DNA of 64,000 nucleotides from CAIZGX01 sp964430305 (GTDB lineage: Bacteria > Bacteroidota > Bacteroidia > Flavobacteriales_D > Sanyastnellaceae), in NCBI GenBank assembly GCA_964430305.1, contig CAYSEX010000004.1:1-64000 (forward strand). Reading direction: 5' to 3'. Positions 53,352 to 61,836 of this stretch are shown in pieces. Every line of letters starts with the position of its first letter. The stretch's first letter is position 1. A program made the position numbers and the translations under genes. The notes under the pieces are model-generated. The model was not told where the DNA came from. It did no database searches and was given only the letters and a program-made list of their open reading frames with translations.

Positions 53352-53957
53352 ATGATTAAAAATTTACTTTTTCTCTTATTAATTGCATTGCTTCCTGGTG
53401 TATTAAGAGGGCAGATAACCGTTACAGGATTCACTAAAAGTCAAATTGATTCAGCATCTACAGCCAAATCAATGGCTTTTCTTTCTGTTGATGAGAAAGC
53501 TGTAATTACCCATATTAACCTTGCGCGTATGTATCCGAAAATGTATGCAAAACACGTAGTGATGAAATATGATGAAAAAAAATTAGGCTATACTTTTGGT
53601 CCGGAATACGCAAAATCGAAAAACGCATTGGCGAAAAAGTTAAATGAGATGTCCCCCCTCAACCCATTGCAATTCGACTCAACAATGTACGATATTGCCA
53701 AATGTTGGGCCATTGAATCAGGAAAACTAGGAAAGGTAGCAACCGGTAGAGTGAATTGCAAAGGTGGATATAGCTCAGAATGCTGTAGTTATGGTTTTAA
53801 TAAGGCAGTTGATATTGTCATGCAAATGCTGGTTGATTATAATGACCCCAATGCAGGACACCGAAACATTATTTTCACATCATATTTCAAACTCATTGGA
53901 GTCAAAGTTGCTGCTCACAAAACCTACAAGTATACCTGTGTAATGGACTTTAAATAA
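53352..53957 (+). CDS. secreted CAP/SCP-like domain protein
   Basis: This 201-residue protein has a signal peptide (about 1-20, ending LRGQ) and a CAP-like domain. Matching motifs are INLARMYPKMYAKHV near 55, FDSTMYDIAKCWAIESGKLG near 115 and the C-terminal GHRNIIFTSYFKLIGVKVA containing the second His of the CAP cavity; CVMDF ends the domain. CAP proteins may act as proteases, lipid binders or signalling proteins; the function here is unknown. It is convergent with a subtilase and ends at a shared hairpin. Confidence 0.8.
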   Translation: MIKNLLFLLLIALLPGVLRGQITVTGFTKSQIDSASTAKSMAFLSVDEKAVITHINLARMYPKMYAKHVVMKYDEKKLGYTFGPEYAKSKNALAKKLNEMSPLNPLQFDSTMYDIAKCWAIESGKLGKVATGRVNCKGGYSSECCSYGFNKAVDIVMQMLVDYNDPNAGHRNIIFTSYFKLIGVKVAAHKTYKYTCVMDFK

Positions 53958-53982
53958 AAAAAGCCCCGAAGGGCTTTTTTTA
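53955..53982. terminator. bidirectional Rho-independent terminator between CAP protein and subtilase genes
   Basis: A 6-bp stem AAGCCC/GGGCTT (53961-53966, 53971-53976) closed by a CGAA tetraloop is flanked by an A-run before and an eight-T run after, so it works on both strands. Confidence 0.87.
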
Positions 53983-53995
53983 TTTGTATCGAATT

Positions 53996-55597
53996 TTACT
54001 TCGACATTTTCTCAGCAAGCTTTATAGCTTCGTAAAGATTCACAACTTTACCCGTTTTGGATAATTTTCCGAATTTGATTTTTGTTTGCCCATCACCAGG
54101 CATAACCACTTTCTTTTTCTTGTAGTTTACACCAGATTCAATGATAATGCTTCGAACCTGAGCACCGGTTAGATTAGGATAATAAGATAAAATAGCAGCA
54201 GCAACTCCCGCGGTAACAGGTGAGGCCATACTTGTTCCACTAAGTGGCGCAAACTCATTATTCAAAACCGTAGCATACACGTCAACTCCAGGTGCAAAAA
54301 TGTCTACCGTTTCATCTCCGTAATTTGAAAAATCTGCAGCGAGATGGTCAATTGATGAACTTGAAGCACCAATTTCCAACCAAGTACTGCATGTTTTTCC
54401 ATTGTCATATTTTGGAGTTGGGAAATTGGGTTTAACATCCGTGTCTTTGCTATCATTTCCAGCAGCATGTATTAATAAGACACCTTTAGACTCAGCATAT
54501 TGAATGGCTTCGTCTACAACTGATTTGTACGGCGAAAAAGCTTTTCCAAAACTCATATTCACAACTCGCGCTCCATTGTCTGCCGCATAGCGAATGGCAT
54601 TGGCAACGTCTTTATCTCGCTCGTCACCATCAGGAACACAACGAATAATCATCAATTCTGCGGTATTACAAATTCCATCCATTCCATCATTGTTGTGAAC
54701 CGCACCAACAATTCCGCCAACGTGTGTTCCATGAAGAGCCTCAGGGCCATCAATGTGATTATTACCATAATAACGCTCTCTAGGGTCATTGTAATTGTCA
54801 CCAACAATTCCTCTTGGGTCAAATTCCAAATTGTACATGTAATTGGATTGACCAGAGTAATAATTTTTAATTTCTTCAATTACAGCTCGAGATCCACCAA
54901 TCTGCTCAGCAATTGCTTTATTCTGAATTTCAGTATCTGTTTTAGGTTCATATTTTGCCAATTGCTCCGGAGTGAACTCTTTGCCAAGAACACTCTCCAA
55001 TTGATCAAAAGCAGCATTGGCCATTACAATAAATTGATTAACCTGCGCCTGCTCCTGTTCCATGTTTGCCACTCGACTTTCGAAATCTTCTTTAATTGAC
55101 ATATACAAGGCATAGTCTTTTTGATCAGCGGACGAGATTGACGCCGCATCTTTTCCATTGAATTTCGGGTGAAGAGTTCTGTAAATGCGGGTTATTTCAA
55201 GATTGTCTTGAGCAACATCACCATCTTTTCCACCTATGAAACTCCAACCGTGCACATCGTCAATATATCCGTTTTTATCATCGTCAATACCGTTGTTTGG
55301 TACTTCATCAGTATTGGTCCAAATGTTTTGCTTCAAGTCTTTATGCCATGTTTCTGTACCGCTATCAATAATTGCGACTACAACTTTAGAAGGCTGCTTG
55401 CCTTTCCATTTCATATATTCATGGGCTTTGAATGAGCTTACACCTGGTATGCCGTCAGTTTTGAAATCAGCATGTTGCCATTGCGTTTTAATGTCGGCTT
55501 GCTGGGCTTGACCCAAAATGGGCATACAAGCAAGCAATCCCAAGCCAAGAATATTTCGAGTTTGGTTTGGAAGAGAAGTTAAAAAAGGTATGTTCAT
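53996..55597 (-). CDS. secreted S8 (subtilisin-like) serine peptidase
   Basis: This 533-residue protein has a signal peptide (about 1-31, ending GQAQ). The triad is Asp78 (IIDSG), His289 (LHGTHVGG) and Ser456 (SGTSMASP); the oxyanion Asn381 (AAGN) is kept. The gap between Asp and His is about 210 residues instead of the usual 35 or so; it includes a Ca-binding-like segment (NNGIDDDKNGYIDD) and a helical insertion (about 150-250). No propeptide or T9SS domain is visible. The substrate is unknown. Confidence 0.9.
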   Translation of the reverse strand: MNIPFLTSLPNQTRNILGLGLLACMPILGQAQQADIKTQWQHADFKTDGIPGVSSFKAHEYMKWKGKQPSKVVVAIIDSGTETWHKDLKQNIWTNTDEVPNNGIDDDKNGYIDDVHGWSFIGGKDGDVAQDNLEITRIYRTLHPKFNGKDAASISSADQKDYALYMSIKEDFESRVANMEQEQAQVNQFIVMANAAFDQLESVLGKEFTPEQLAKYEPKTDTEIQNKAIAEQIGGSRAVIEEIKNYYSGQSNYMYNLEFDPRGIVGDNYNDPRERYYGNNHIDGPEALHGTHVGGIVGAVHNNDGMDGICNTAELMIIRCVPDGDERDKDVANAIRYAADNGARVVNMSFGKAFSPYKSVVDEAIQYAESKGVLLIHAAGNDSKDTDVKPNFPTPKYDNGKTCSTWLEIGASSSSIDHLAADFSNYGDETVDIFAPGVDVYATVLNNEFAPLSGTSMASPVTAGVAAAILSYYPNLTGAQVRSIIIESGVNYKKKKVVMPGDGQTKIKFGKLSKTGKVVNLYEAIKLAEKMSK

Positions 55598-55663
55598 ATA
55601 TACTTATTTGTTATTGCGAATTAAGGAAATAAACTTCGGATTATTGTACAAATTGAGAAAAAA

Positions 55664-57340
55664 ATGAGTTTTCCTTCAGACCTTGAAATTGCACAAAAGT
55701 GCGAAATGAAGCACATCAATGAAATTGCTTCAAAATTGAGTATTGACTTAAATGAGATTGATCCTTATGGTAAATACAAGGCTAAACTGCCTTTAAATCT
55801 GATTAATGAGCAATCCGTTCAAAAATCAAAATTGATTCTCGTGACAGCCATTACCCCAACACCTGCAGGAGAGGGAAAAACAACTACTTCAATAGGCCTG
55901 AATGAAGGATTAAATAAATTAGGTAAGAAATCTGTGGTGGTTTTAAGAGAACCTTCATTAGGTCCTGTGTTCGGAATCAAAGGTGGTGCTGCGGGTGGAG
56001 GATATGCACAGGTTGTACCAATGGAGGACATTAATTTACACTTCACAGGCGATTTTGCCGCTATTGAAAAGGCAAATAACTTACTTGCCGCGTTGATTGA
56101 CAATAACCTTCAAAACAAACAAAACAATTTAGGTTTAGATCCAAGACAGATTTATTGGAAGCGTGTCATGGACATGAATGACCGTGCTTTGCGTAACATC
56201 ACCATTGGCCTAGGCGGCACTGCAAACGGAATTCCGAGACAAGATGGGTTCAATATAACACCAGCTTCGGAAGTCATGGCCATTTTGTGCATGAGTAATT
56301 CAATAGATGACTTGAAGCAAAAACTAGGGAATATTTTCGTTGGTTTTACATTTGATAGAAAGCCAATCTATGCCCGCGATCTGAAAGCTGAGGGAGCAAT
56401 GGCTTTGCTGTTAAAAGATGCTATAAAACCAAATCTTGTGCAGACCCTTGAAGGTAATCCAGCCATATTACATGGCGGTCCGTTCGCAAATATTGCCCAA
56501 GGTACAAATACCATTTTAGCCACGAAAATGGGAATGTCATTAGCAGACTATGTGGTCACAGAAGCGGGATTTGGCGCAGACCTTGGCGCTGAAAAATTTA
56601 TGCATATCAAATGTGGAGCAGCCGGAATTGAACCTCATGCCATAGTGCTTGTGGCAACTATTCGAGCGCTTCGTCACCACGGAGGAGCAAAGAAAGAAGA
56701 ATACAACACGGCAGACTTATCTCGAGTAAAGGCCGGATTCGCTAACCTTCAAAGACATATTGAAAATTGCTCCAAGTTTGGAATAAATCCGGTAATTGCC
56801 ATTAATCATTTCCCAACAGATACAGATGAAGAAATTGAATTTGTTATAAAGTCTTGTGCAGAAATGGGGGTAGAAGCTATTGTTGCAAAAGGATTTGCCT
56901 CCGGTGGTGAGGGTATGACAAATTTGGCTGAAGGAGTAATTCGATCATTAGAGTCAGGTAAAAATAAGTTCAATCGATTATACCATAATGATCTTCCTGT
57001 GAAAGAGAAAATTCATGTCTTAGCAACTCAAATTTATGGTGCTACTCACGTGAATTACACGAAAGAGGCTGAGACCAATTTGCGAACCATAGACCGATTG
57101 GGTTTAAGCAGCCTGCCTATATGCATGGCCAAAACGCAGAAGTCGTTTTCAGATGATGAATCAAAAATTGGAAGACCGGAAAATTTCGTTGTAACGGTTC
57201 GTGAATTTGAATTTGCGGTGGGTGCCGGTTTCATCATTCCTATATTAGGAGATATGATGAGAATGCCTGGTTTACCCGCAATTCCTGCCAGTGAACATAT
57301 GGACATAGATTCAAATGGTGTAGTCTCAGGCCTATCTTAA
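55664..57340 (+). CDS. fhs: formate-tetrahydrofolate ligase
   Basis: This 558-residue enzyme makes 10-formyl-THF from formate, THF and ATP in one-carbon metabolism. The P-loop is TPTPAGEGKTTTSIGL near 65, followed by REPSLGPVFGIKGGAAGGG and QVVPMEDINLHFTGD, all diagnostic for FTHFS. The length is standard (about 555). Its stop shares one base with fdhD, so formate handling genes are coupled. Confidence 0.96.
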   Translation: MSFPSDLEIAQKCEMKHINEIASKLSIDLNEIDPYGKYKAKLPLNLINEQSVQKSKLILVTAITPTPAGEGKTTTSIGLNEGLNKLGKKSVVVLREPSLGPVFGIKGGAAGGGYAQVVPMEDINLHFTGDFAAIEKANNLLAALIDNNLQNKQNNLGLDPRQIYWKRVMDMNDRALRNITIGLGGTANGIPRQDGFNITPASEVMAILCMSNSIDDLKQKLGNIFVGFTFDRKPIYARDLKAEGAMALLLKDAIKPNLVQTLEGNPAILHGGPFANIAQGTNTILATKMGMSLADYVVTEAGFGADLGAEKFMHIKCGAAGIEPHAIVLVATIRALRHHGGAKKEEYNTADLSRVKAGFANLQRHIENCSKFGINPVIAINHFPTDTDEEIEFVIKSCAEMGVEAIVAKGFASGGEGMTNLAEGVIRSLESGKNKFNRLYHNDLPVKEKIHVLATQIYGATHVNYTKEAETNLRTIDRLGLSSLPICMAKTQKSFSDDESKIGRPENFVVTVREFEFAVGAGFIIPILGDMMRMPGLPAIPASEHMDIDSNGVVSGLS

Positions 57341-58080
57341 TGAAGGATTGGCTTCCATATGAAGTTCTGAAAAATGACAACCTCATTTATGATGCGGTAG
57401 CTGTTGAAATTCCAATTCAACTTATTTTGAACAATGAGAAACTCACGGTTTCAATGTGTTCTCCTTCGCAAATAAGAGAATGGGCCTTGGGACTTTTGTT
57501 TACAGAAGGGTATCTAAAATCTACAGATGATTTGGTTTCAATAGAAGTTTCAACGGATAAAAATATTTTAAAAGTTTTTGTTGAAACAAAGTTGTTGCAG
57601 AACAGAGTCAATTCAATGAGCTTGTTGAGTGTAACCGCTTGCGGAATATGTGGAAAAACATCGTTTGAGCCCATAAGCGGTCAGGCATTAAGTGCTAATA
57701 GCAAGGAATTTAGACCAGAAGAGCTAATTGAAAAGTTAAGGTCGGCCCAAACCGTTTTTAACGAAACAGGTGCTGTTCATGCAGCAGGTATTTACAGTGA
57801 AGATTCAAGTTTATTAATCTCGGCCGAAGATGTAGGAAGGCATAATGCAGTTGACAAATGCATTGGCGATTTGTTTCAAAGAAATTTATTATCCCAAGCA
57901 CGAATATTGGTTGTAACAAGTAGGGTTTCTTACGAAATAGTGGCAAAAGCATTCAAAGCAAATCTTGCAGTTATTGTTGCTGTTAGTGCACCAACCTCAT
58001 TGGCAATTGATTTTTGCAAAGAACTAGGCATTCAATTGTACGGATTTGTGAGACTTGGAAAAGTGGTTAGATATACTTGA
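57340..58080 (+). CDS. fdhD: formate dehydrogenase accessory sulfurtransferase FdhD
   Basis: This 246-residue protein transfers sulfur from IscS to the molybdenum cofactor of formate dehydrogenase. The conserved Cys pair is Cys101-x2-Cys104 (CGICG); other motifs are RPEELIEKL, TGAVHAAG and SAEDVGRHNAVDK. Its start overlaps the fhs stop (TAATG). No formate dehydrogenase lies within the window. Confidence 0.94.
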   Translation: MKDWLPYEVLKNDNLIYDAVAVEIPIQLILNNEKLTVSMCSPSQIREWALGLLFTEGYLKSTDDLVSIEVSTDKNILKVFVETKLLQNRVNSMSLLSVTACGICGKTSFEPISGQALSANSKEFRPEELIEKLRSAQTVFNETGAVHAAGIYSEDSSLLISAEDVGRHNAVDKCIGDLFQRNLLSQARILVVTSRVSYEIVAKAFKANLAVIVAVSAPTSLAIDFCKELGIQLYGFVRLGKVVRYT

Positions 58081-58107
58081 TTTGCACTATATAATTCGAA
58101 GAGGATT

Positions 58108-58136
58108 TTTGTTTACGTTGATTTTTCCTATATTTG
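58108..58136 (+). promoter_or_regulatory. promoter of the porin/PBP/kinase/receiver cassette, apparently leaderless
   Basis: TTTG (58108-58111), 17 nt, then TATATTTG (58129-58136), a perfect Bacteroidota pattern. The ATG at 58140 is only 3 bp away, so the transcript should begin at or very near the start codon. It separates the cassette from fdhD. Confidence 0.65.
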
Positions 58137-58139
58137 GGA

Positions 58140-59216
58140 ATGCAAAAAAAGTGTTCTTTTGTCTTAATTTTTACGTGCTTTTTAAGCCTTGGACATTTGA
58201 TGTCTCAAGAGAGAGTAACCCAATTTAATGGTTTTGGCCACACCGAATACCAGTTTAACAACAACAAACAAATCAATTCTTTTTTCACATTAGGAGAACA
58301 TGATTTTTTTGTGAATTCGAAACTCTCAAATCGAATTTCATTTTTAGGAGAGTATGTGATCCGATTTAATGGGAGTTCATCTACCAACTATTTACCAAGT
58401 ATTGAACGTTCTTTAGTTAAATTCAATATTAAAGGTAACCACAGTATTATTGCGGGTAAAGTTCATACCCCATTGAACTATTGGAATGATGTTTATCATC
58501 ATGGTCGTTTGTTTTTTCCTACTGTAGATCGTCCCATGGCGTTCTCATATCTTATTCCATTACACACTTTAGGTCTTCAGTTTCAAGGTCAGAATTTGGG
58601 TAAAATGAAATTTGGATATGACTTCATGGTTGGAAATGGAATTGCCTCTACCGATGCCGCTCATACCGACTGGCATACACCGGTAATCGCCTCAATTCAT
58701 ATTAAGCCAGCTGATGATCTGAGAATAGGACTATCATATTACTATGAGTATTTGCCAAATAGTGTTTATGGGGCACATAGCGGTCATTCTTCTGTTTACC
58801 CTCACTACAACGGGGAGCTTTATAAAGGGCCATTGGATTATGAATTAGCTAGCTTTTCCTTGGCATATTTCGGACCTAAGTTTGAAATATTAAATGAGAC
58901 TACGTTCAACTCTACACGAACTGACTCTCTAGGTAGAGCGAACAACTTTGCACAATATCTTTATGTTGGTTTGCCAATCAAGGAAATTCACACTCCCTTT
59001 GTTTACGCAGATATAATTCAAATTGCGAATAACGATCTTCACACCTATCATATGGGCAGAATGAAGGCAGGAGTGGGGTACAGATATCAATTTAACTATC
59101 ACCTGCAATTAAAATTACAAGCGGAATACGATCGTATGCTTCATTCGCATGATAATCACACCGTATTGTACGATCCATACTTCACCCTCAGATTTCAATT
59201 GGCTTATGGATTTTAA
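58140..59216 (+). CDS. porin-like outer-membrane beta-barrel protein
   Basis: This protein of about 358 residues begins at ATG 58140 with a signal peptide (MQKKCSFVLIFTCFLSLGHLMS). The rest is a barrel of alternating strands (RISFLGEYVIRFNG, KMKFGYDFMVGNGIAS, LRIGLSYYYEYLP) and ends in FTLRFQLAYGF with a terminal Phe, as BAM substrates do. No family name is certain. It heads a cassette with a PBP-like protein, a kinase and a receiver (overlaps of 11, 4 and 14 nt). Confidence 0.82.
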   Translation: MQKKCSFVLIFTCFLSLGHLMSQERVTQFNGFGHTEYQFNNNKQINSFFTLGEHDFFVNSKLSNRISFLGEYVIRFNGSSSTNYLPSIERSLVKFNIKGNHSIIAGKVHTPLNYWNDVYHHGRLFFPTVDRPMAFSYLIPLHTLGLQFQGQNLGKMKFGYDFMVGNGIASTDAAHTDWHTPVIASIHIKPADDLRIGLSYYYEYLPNSVYGAHSGHSSVYPHYNGELYKGPLDYELASFSLAYFGPKFEILNETTFNSTRTDSLGRANNFAQYLYVGLPIKEIHTPFVYADIIQIANNDLHTYHMGRMKAGVGYRYQFNYHLQLKLQAEYDRMLHSHDNHTVLYDPYFTLRFQLAYGF

Positions 59217-59646
59217 AAAAATATACCTTCCTTTTGTCCTAATGCTTTGTCTTTCAGCCAATGCTTTGGGGCAAAGTTGGAATTCCGGCTATGTGCTCAT
59301 TGGAAATGATGTTCCAAAGAAAAGTTTTTCTAAGGGAGAAGTGAAAAGTGTTTTTAAAGGTGAATGGACTTCCTGGAGCAATGGTGCATCTGTTGTTGTT
59401 GTGCTGCCGGGATCAAAATCGCCTTTTGCTTTTGAATTTGCCAAGAATATTTTAGGCACTTCGGTACAAGGAATGCAAAAATTCTGGCTATCACTGGTTT
59501 TCCAGGGTAGAGCAAATCCCCCGGTTTTTGTTGATAGCCCGCAAGATGCATTGCAATTCGTAAAATACAACAAAGGTGCAATTGCGGTTGTGAATCTTCC
59601 ACAATCGGAGATTCCAAATTACCTGATTCTAAATGTTCAGCCTTGA
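59206..59646 (+). CDS. short periplasmic phosphate-binding-protein-like (PstS-like) protein
   Basis: The ATG at 59206 gives 146 residues with a signal peptide (MDFKKIYLPFVLMLCLSANALGQ). The mature part resembles one lobe of PstS-type binding proteins: IGNDVPKKSFSKGEVKSVFKGE, GTSVQGMQKFWLSLVFQG and the SPQDALQFVKYNKGAIAVVN segment. Full-length PstS is about 320-370 residues, so this is a short form. It overlaps the porin gene by 11 nt and the kinase gene by 4 nt (TTGA). It may sense an anion and pass the signal to the kinase. Confidence 0.75.
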   Translation: MDFKKIYLPFVLMLCLSANALGQSWNSGYVLIGNDVPKKSFSKGEVKSVFKGEWTSWSNGASVVVVLPGSKSPFAFEFAKNILGTSVQGMQKFWLSLVFQGRANPPVFVDSPQDALQFVKYNKGAIAVVNLPQSEIPNYLILNVQP

Positions 59647-61469
59647 GTTTTTTTCATACTATATCATTTCGAATTTGGTTGCCATTCTCATTGGCCATGG
59701 TTTCTGTAATTCTTTTTGTTGGTTATTATTACCCAACTCAACAAAGAGTTTTTTATCAAAATTCGAAACAAACAGAAATTAGAGAGTTAGCAGAAACAGT
59801 TGCTCTGGGTGTTGAATTATCATTGAATAGTGATGATTTTTTTGGTTTAAAAAAGACAATTGATTTTGCGTCTGAAAAGCAAGAGTTTGAATTTGTAGCA
59901 GTAATTGCTGAAGATTCACTTTCGGGCGATGCCAATATATTGGCTTCTTTTCCCGCAGACATAGATTCAAAAAGACTAACACTAAAAGATACTGTAAAAT
60001 ATTTTTACAGCGAAGCGCCATTTCAAACCGAAACGTTGTCTGGTCGCATTATTGTTTGCTATGCCAATGAAAAATTGGTTGAATTAATAAGCAAAGAGCA
60101 AGAACCTATTTATCTCGCATTGGGCATTTTTATGGTAATTTCCTTGCTTGCCTTTTATTTGTTCGCGAAAAGATTGTCGAAACCAATTTATCAATTGAAA
60201 GTTTTAACGAATCAATTAAGTGAAGGTAATTATGAGCTTGATTCTCATATTAAAATTTCCAAAGATGAAGTAGGTGAACTTTCAAAATCAGTTTTAGAAT
60301 TACAATCAAATCTGATTGAGGCAAGAAACAGAAATAAGCAACTTACAGATGGATTGGAAGAGGAAATTCGGATTCGAACGGAAGAATTAGAAAAGCTATC
60401 CTTAGTGGCGAAATCTACCACCAACTGTGTAATCATAACAGATGCTGAGAAGAGAATACAATGGGTTAATGACAGTGTGCTGAAATTAACAGGATACAGC
60501 AGTGATGAAATTATTGGTAGAACACCTCGAATGTTTCAATTTGAAAAGACAAATTCAGTTGTTACAGAATTTATACGTGAAAAATTAGATAAACACGAAG
60601 CCGTAGTTAATATAGAGGTGCTCAATAGAGGGAAGTTCGGAAATGAATATTGGTTAGCACTGAATATTGTTCCTCTCTTCAATGCAGAAGATCAAGTTTA
60701 TGGTTACATAGCCATCGAAAATGATATTACTGAAAAGAAGAAATATGAGGAAGAGCAAGAGCTGCTTTTCAATCTGACGAATAATCAAAATTTAAGGCTC
60801 AAGAATTTTGCCCATATTGTTTCACATAATTTGCGTTCTCACTCTGCGAATATTCAAGTTTTAACTGGAATTATTGCGTCGAAATACGGAGATTCAATTC
60901 AAGATGAGGTGATAAACATGCTAAGTAAATCGTCAACTAACTTGTTGGAAACTGTTGATCACTTGTCAGAGGTAGCGCTCATGATTACCAATAAGCAAGG
61001 TACACTTGAAGTAATATTAATAAAGGACGTGTTAATTAAAACCATTGATTCTGTTCAGGCTTTAGCTTCAAATAATAATGTTTTCATTGAATTAGATCCA
61101 ATAGAAGAGCATCAGTCCATACTTGGAATTCAGGCCTATGTAGACAGTGTACTTTTAAATTTATTAACGAACGCAATTAAATATTCAGATTCGAAAAAAC
61201 AAAAATCGACCATTCGAATAAAAACGGAAGTGACTTCAGAATACGTTCATGTCTCATTTATTGATAACGGTCTGGGAATTGATTTGGAGAAACACGGACG
61301 AAAGATGTTTGGCATGTACAAGACTTTTCATGAACACAAGGATTCAAGAGGAATAGGATTATTTATGATCAAAAACCAAATTGAAGCAATTGGAGGGAAA
61401 ATAGAAGTTGAAAGTACAGAAGGAATTGGAAGTACATTTACGGCAAGTTTTAAAAATGGCTCAGAATAA
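59643..61469 (+). CDS. membrane PAS sensor histidine kinase
   Basis: A TTG start at 59643 overlaps the preceding stop (TTGA), analogous to ATGA coupling; the next ATG (59697) would remove part of the first membrane helix. Domains in 608 residues: membrane helix (about 11-30), a periplasmic sensor of about 125 residues, membrane helix (about 155-174), HAMP (about 175-250), PAS (about 255-365), a histidine-phosphotransfer helix with phospho-acceptor His395 (IVSHNLRSH) and a HATPase domain (NLLTNAIKYS, DNGLGID, GIGLFMI). It should phosphorylate the overlapping receiver protein. Confidence 0.9.
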   Translation: MSFFHTISFRIWLPFSLAMVSVILFVGYYYPTQQRVFYQNSKQTEIRELAETVALGVELSLNSDDFFGLKKTIDFASEKQEFEFVAVIAEDSLSGDANILASFPADIDSKRLTLKDTVKYFYSEAPFQTETLSGRIIVCYANEKLVELISKEQEPIYLALGIFMVISLLAFYLFAKRLSKPIYQLKVLTNQLSEGNYELDSHIKISKDEVGELSKSVLELQSNLIEARNRNKQLTDGLEEEIRIRTEELEKLSLVAKSTTNCVIITDAEKRIQWVNDSVLKLTGYSSDEIIGRTPRMFQFEKTNSVVTEFIREKLDKHEAVVNIEVLNRGKFGNEYWLALNIVPLFNAEDQVYGYIAIENDITEKKKYEEEQELLFNLTNNQNLRLKNFAHIVSHNLRSHSANIQVLTGIIASKYGDSIQDEVINMLSKSSTNLLETVDHLSEVALMITNKQGTLEVILIKDVLIKTIDSVQALASNNNVFIELDPIEEHQSILGIQAYVDSVLLNLLTNAIKYSDSKKQKSTIRIKTEVTSEYVHVSFIDNGLGIDLEKHGRKMFGMYKTFHEHKDSRGIGLFMIKNQIEAIGGKIEVESTEGIGSTFTASFKNGSE

Positions 61470-61836
61470 TCATATTTGTATTGTTGATGATGACCCGATC
61501 TGTGTATACACCACGCGGTTATTGATTGAGGCTACTGGTAAGTTTGATAAAATTTCATTTTTTTCTAACGGAAAAGAGGCCTTTCAAGGTCTAAGCCAAT
61601 TGTTTGGTACAGCGGAGTTTCCTCAAATTATTTTGCTTGATATTAATATGCCCATTTGGGATGCATGGGATTTTCTTGATGAATTGAATAAGGAAAATGC
61701 AGATATTGCAAGCTCTATTTACGTTGTAAGTAGTTCAAATGATCCTGAAGATGAACAGCGCGCAAAAGCGTATGCACAAGTGAAAGGATTTTTGTTAAAG
61801 CCTATTCAATTGAATCAATTGAATTTCGGTCATTGA
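61456..61836 (+). CDS. single-domain response regulator (receiver only)
   Basis: The ATG at 61456 gives 126 residues and overlaps the kinase gene by 14 nt. Receiver residues are the acidic triad at the N-terminus (IVDDDP), phospho-acceptor Asp62 (LLDINMP), Ser/Thr in VSSSND and Lys in LLKPI. There is no output domain, so it may act by protein contact, as CheY-like proteins do. Its 3' end overlaps the convergent gene by 35 bp. Confidence 0.9.
   Translation: MAQNNHICIVDDDPICVYTTRLLIEATGKFDKISFFSNGKEAFQGLSQLFGTAEFPQIILLDINMPIWDAWDFLDELNKENADIASSIYVVSSSNDPEDEQRAKAYAQVKGFLLKPIQLNQLNFGH

Noticed and set aside
61804..61815. 12-bp perfect palindrome ATTCAATTGAAT followed by a partial copy
   Set aside because: It lies in overlapping coding sequence and follows from the repeated codons of Gln-Leu-Asn-Gln-Leu-Asn; no flanking signal supports a site.
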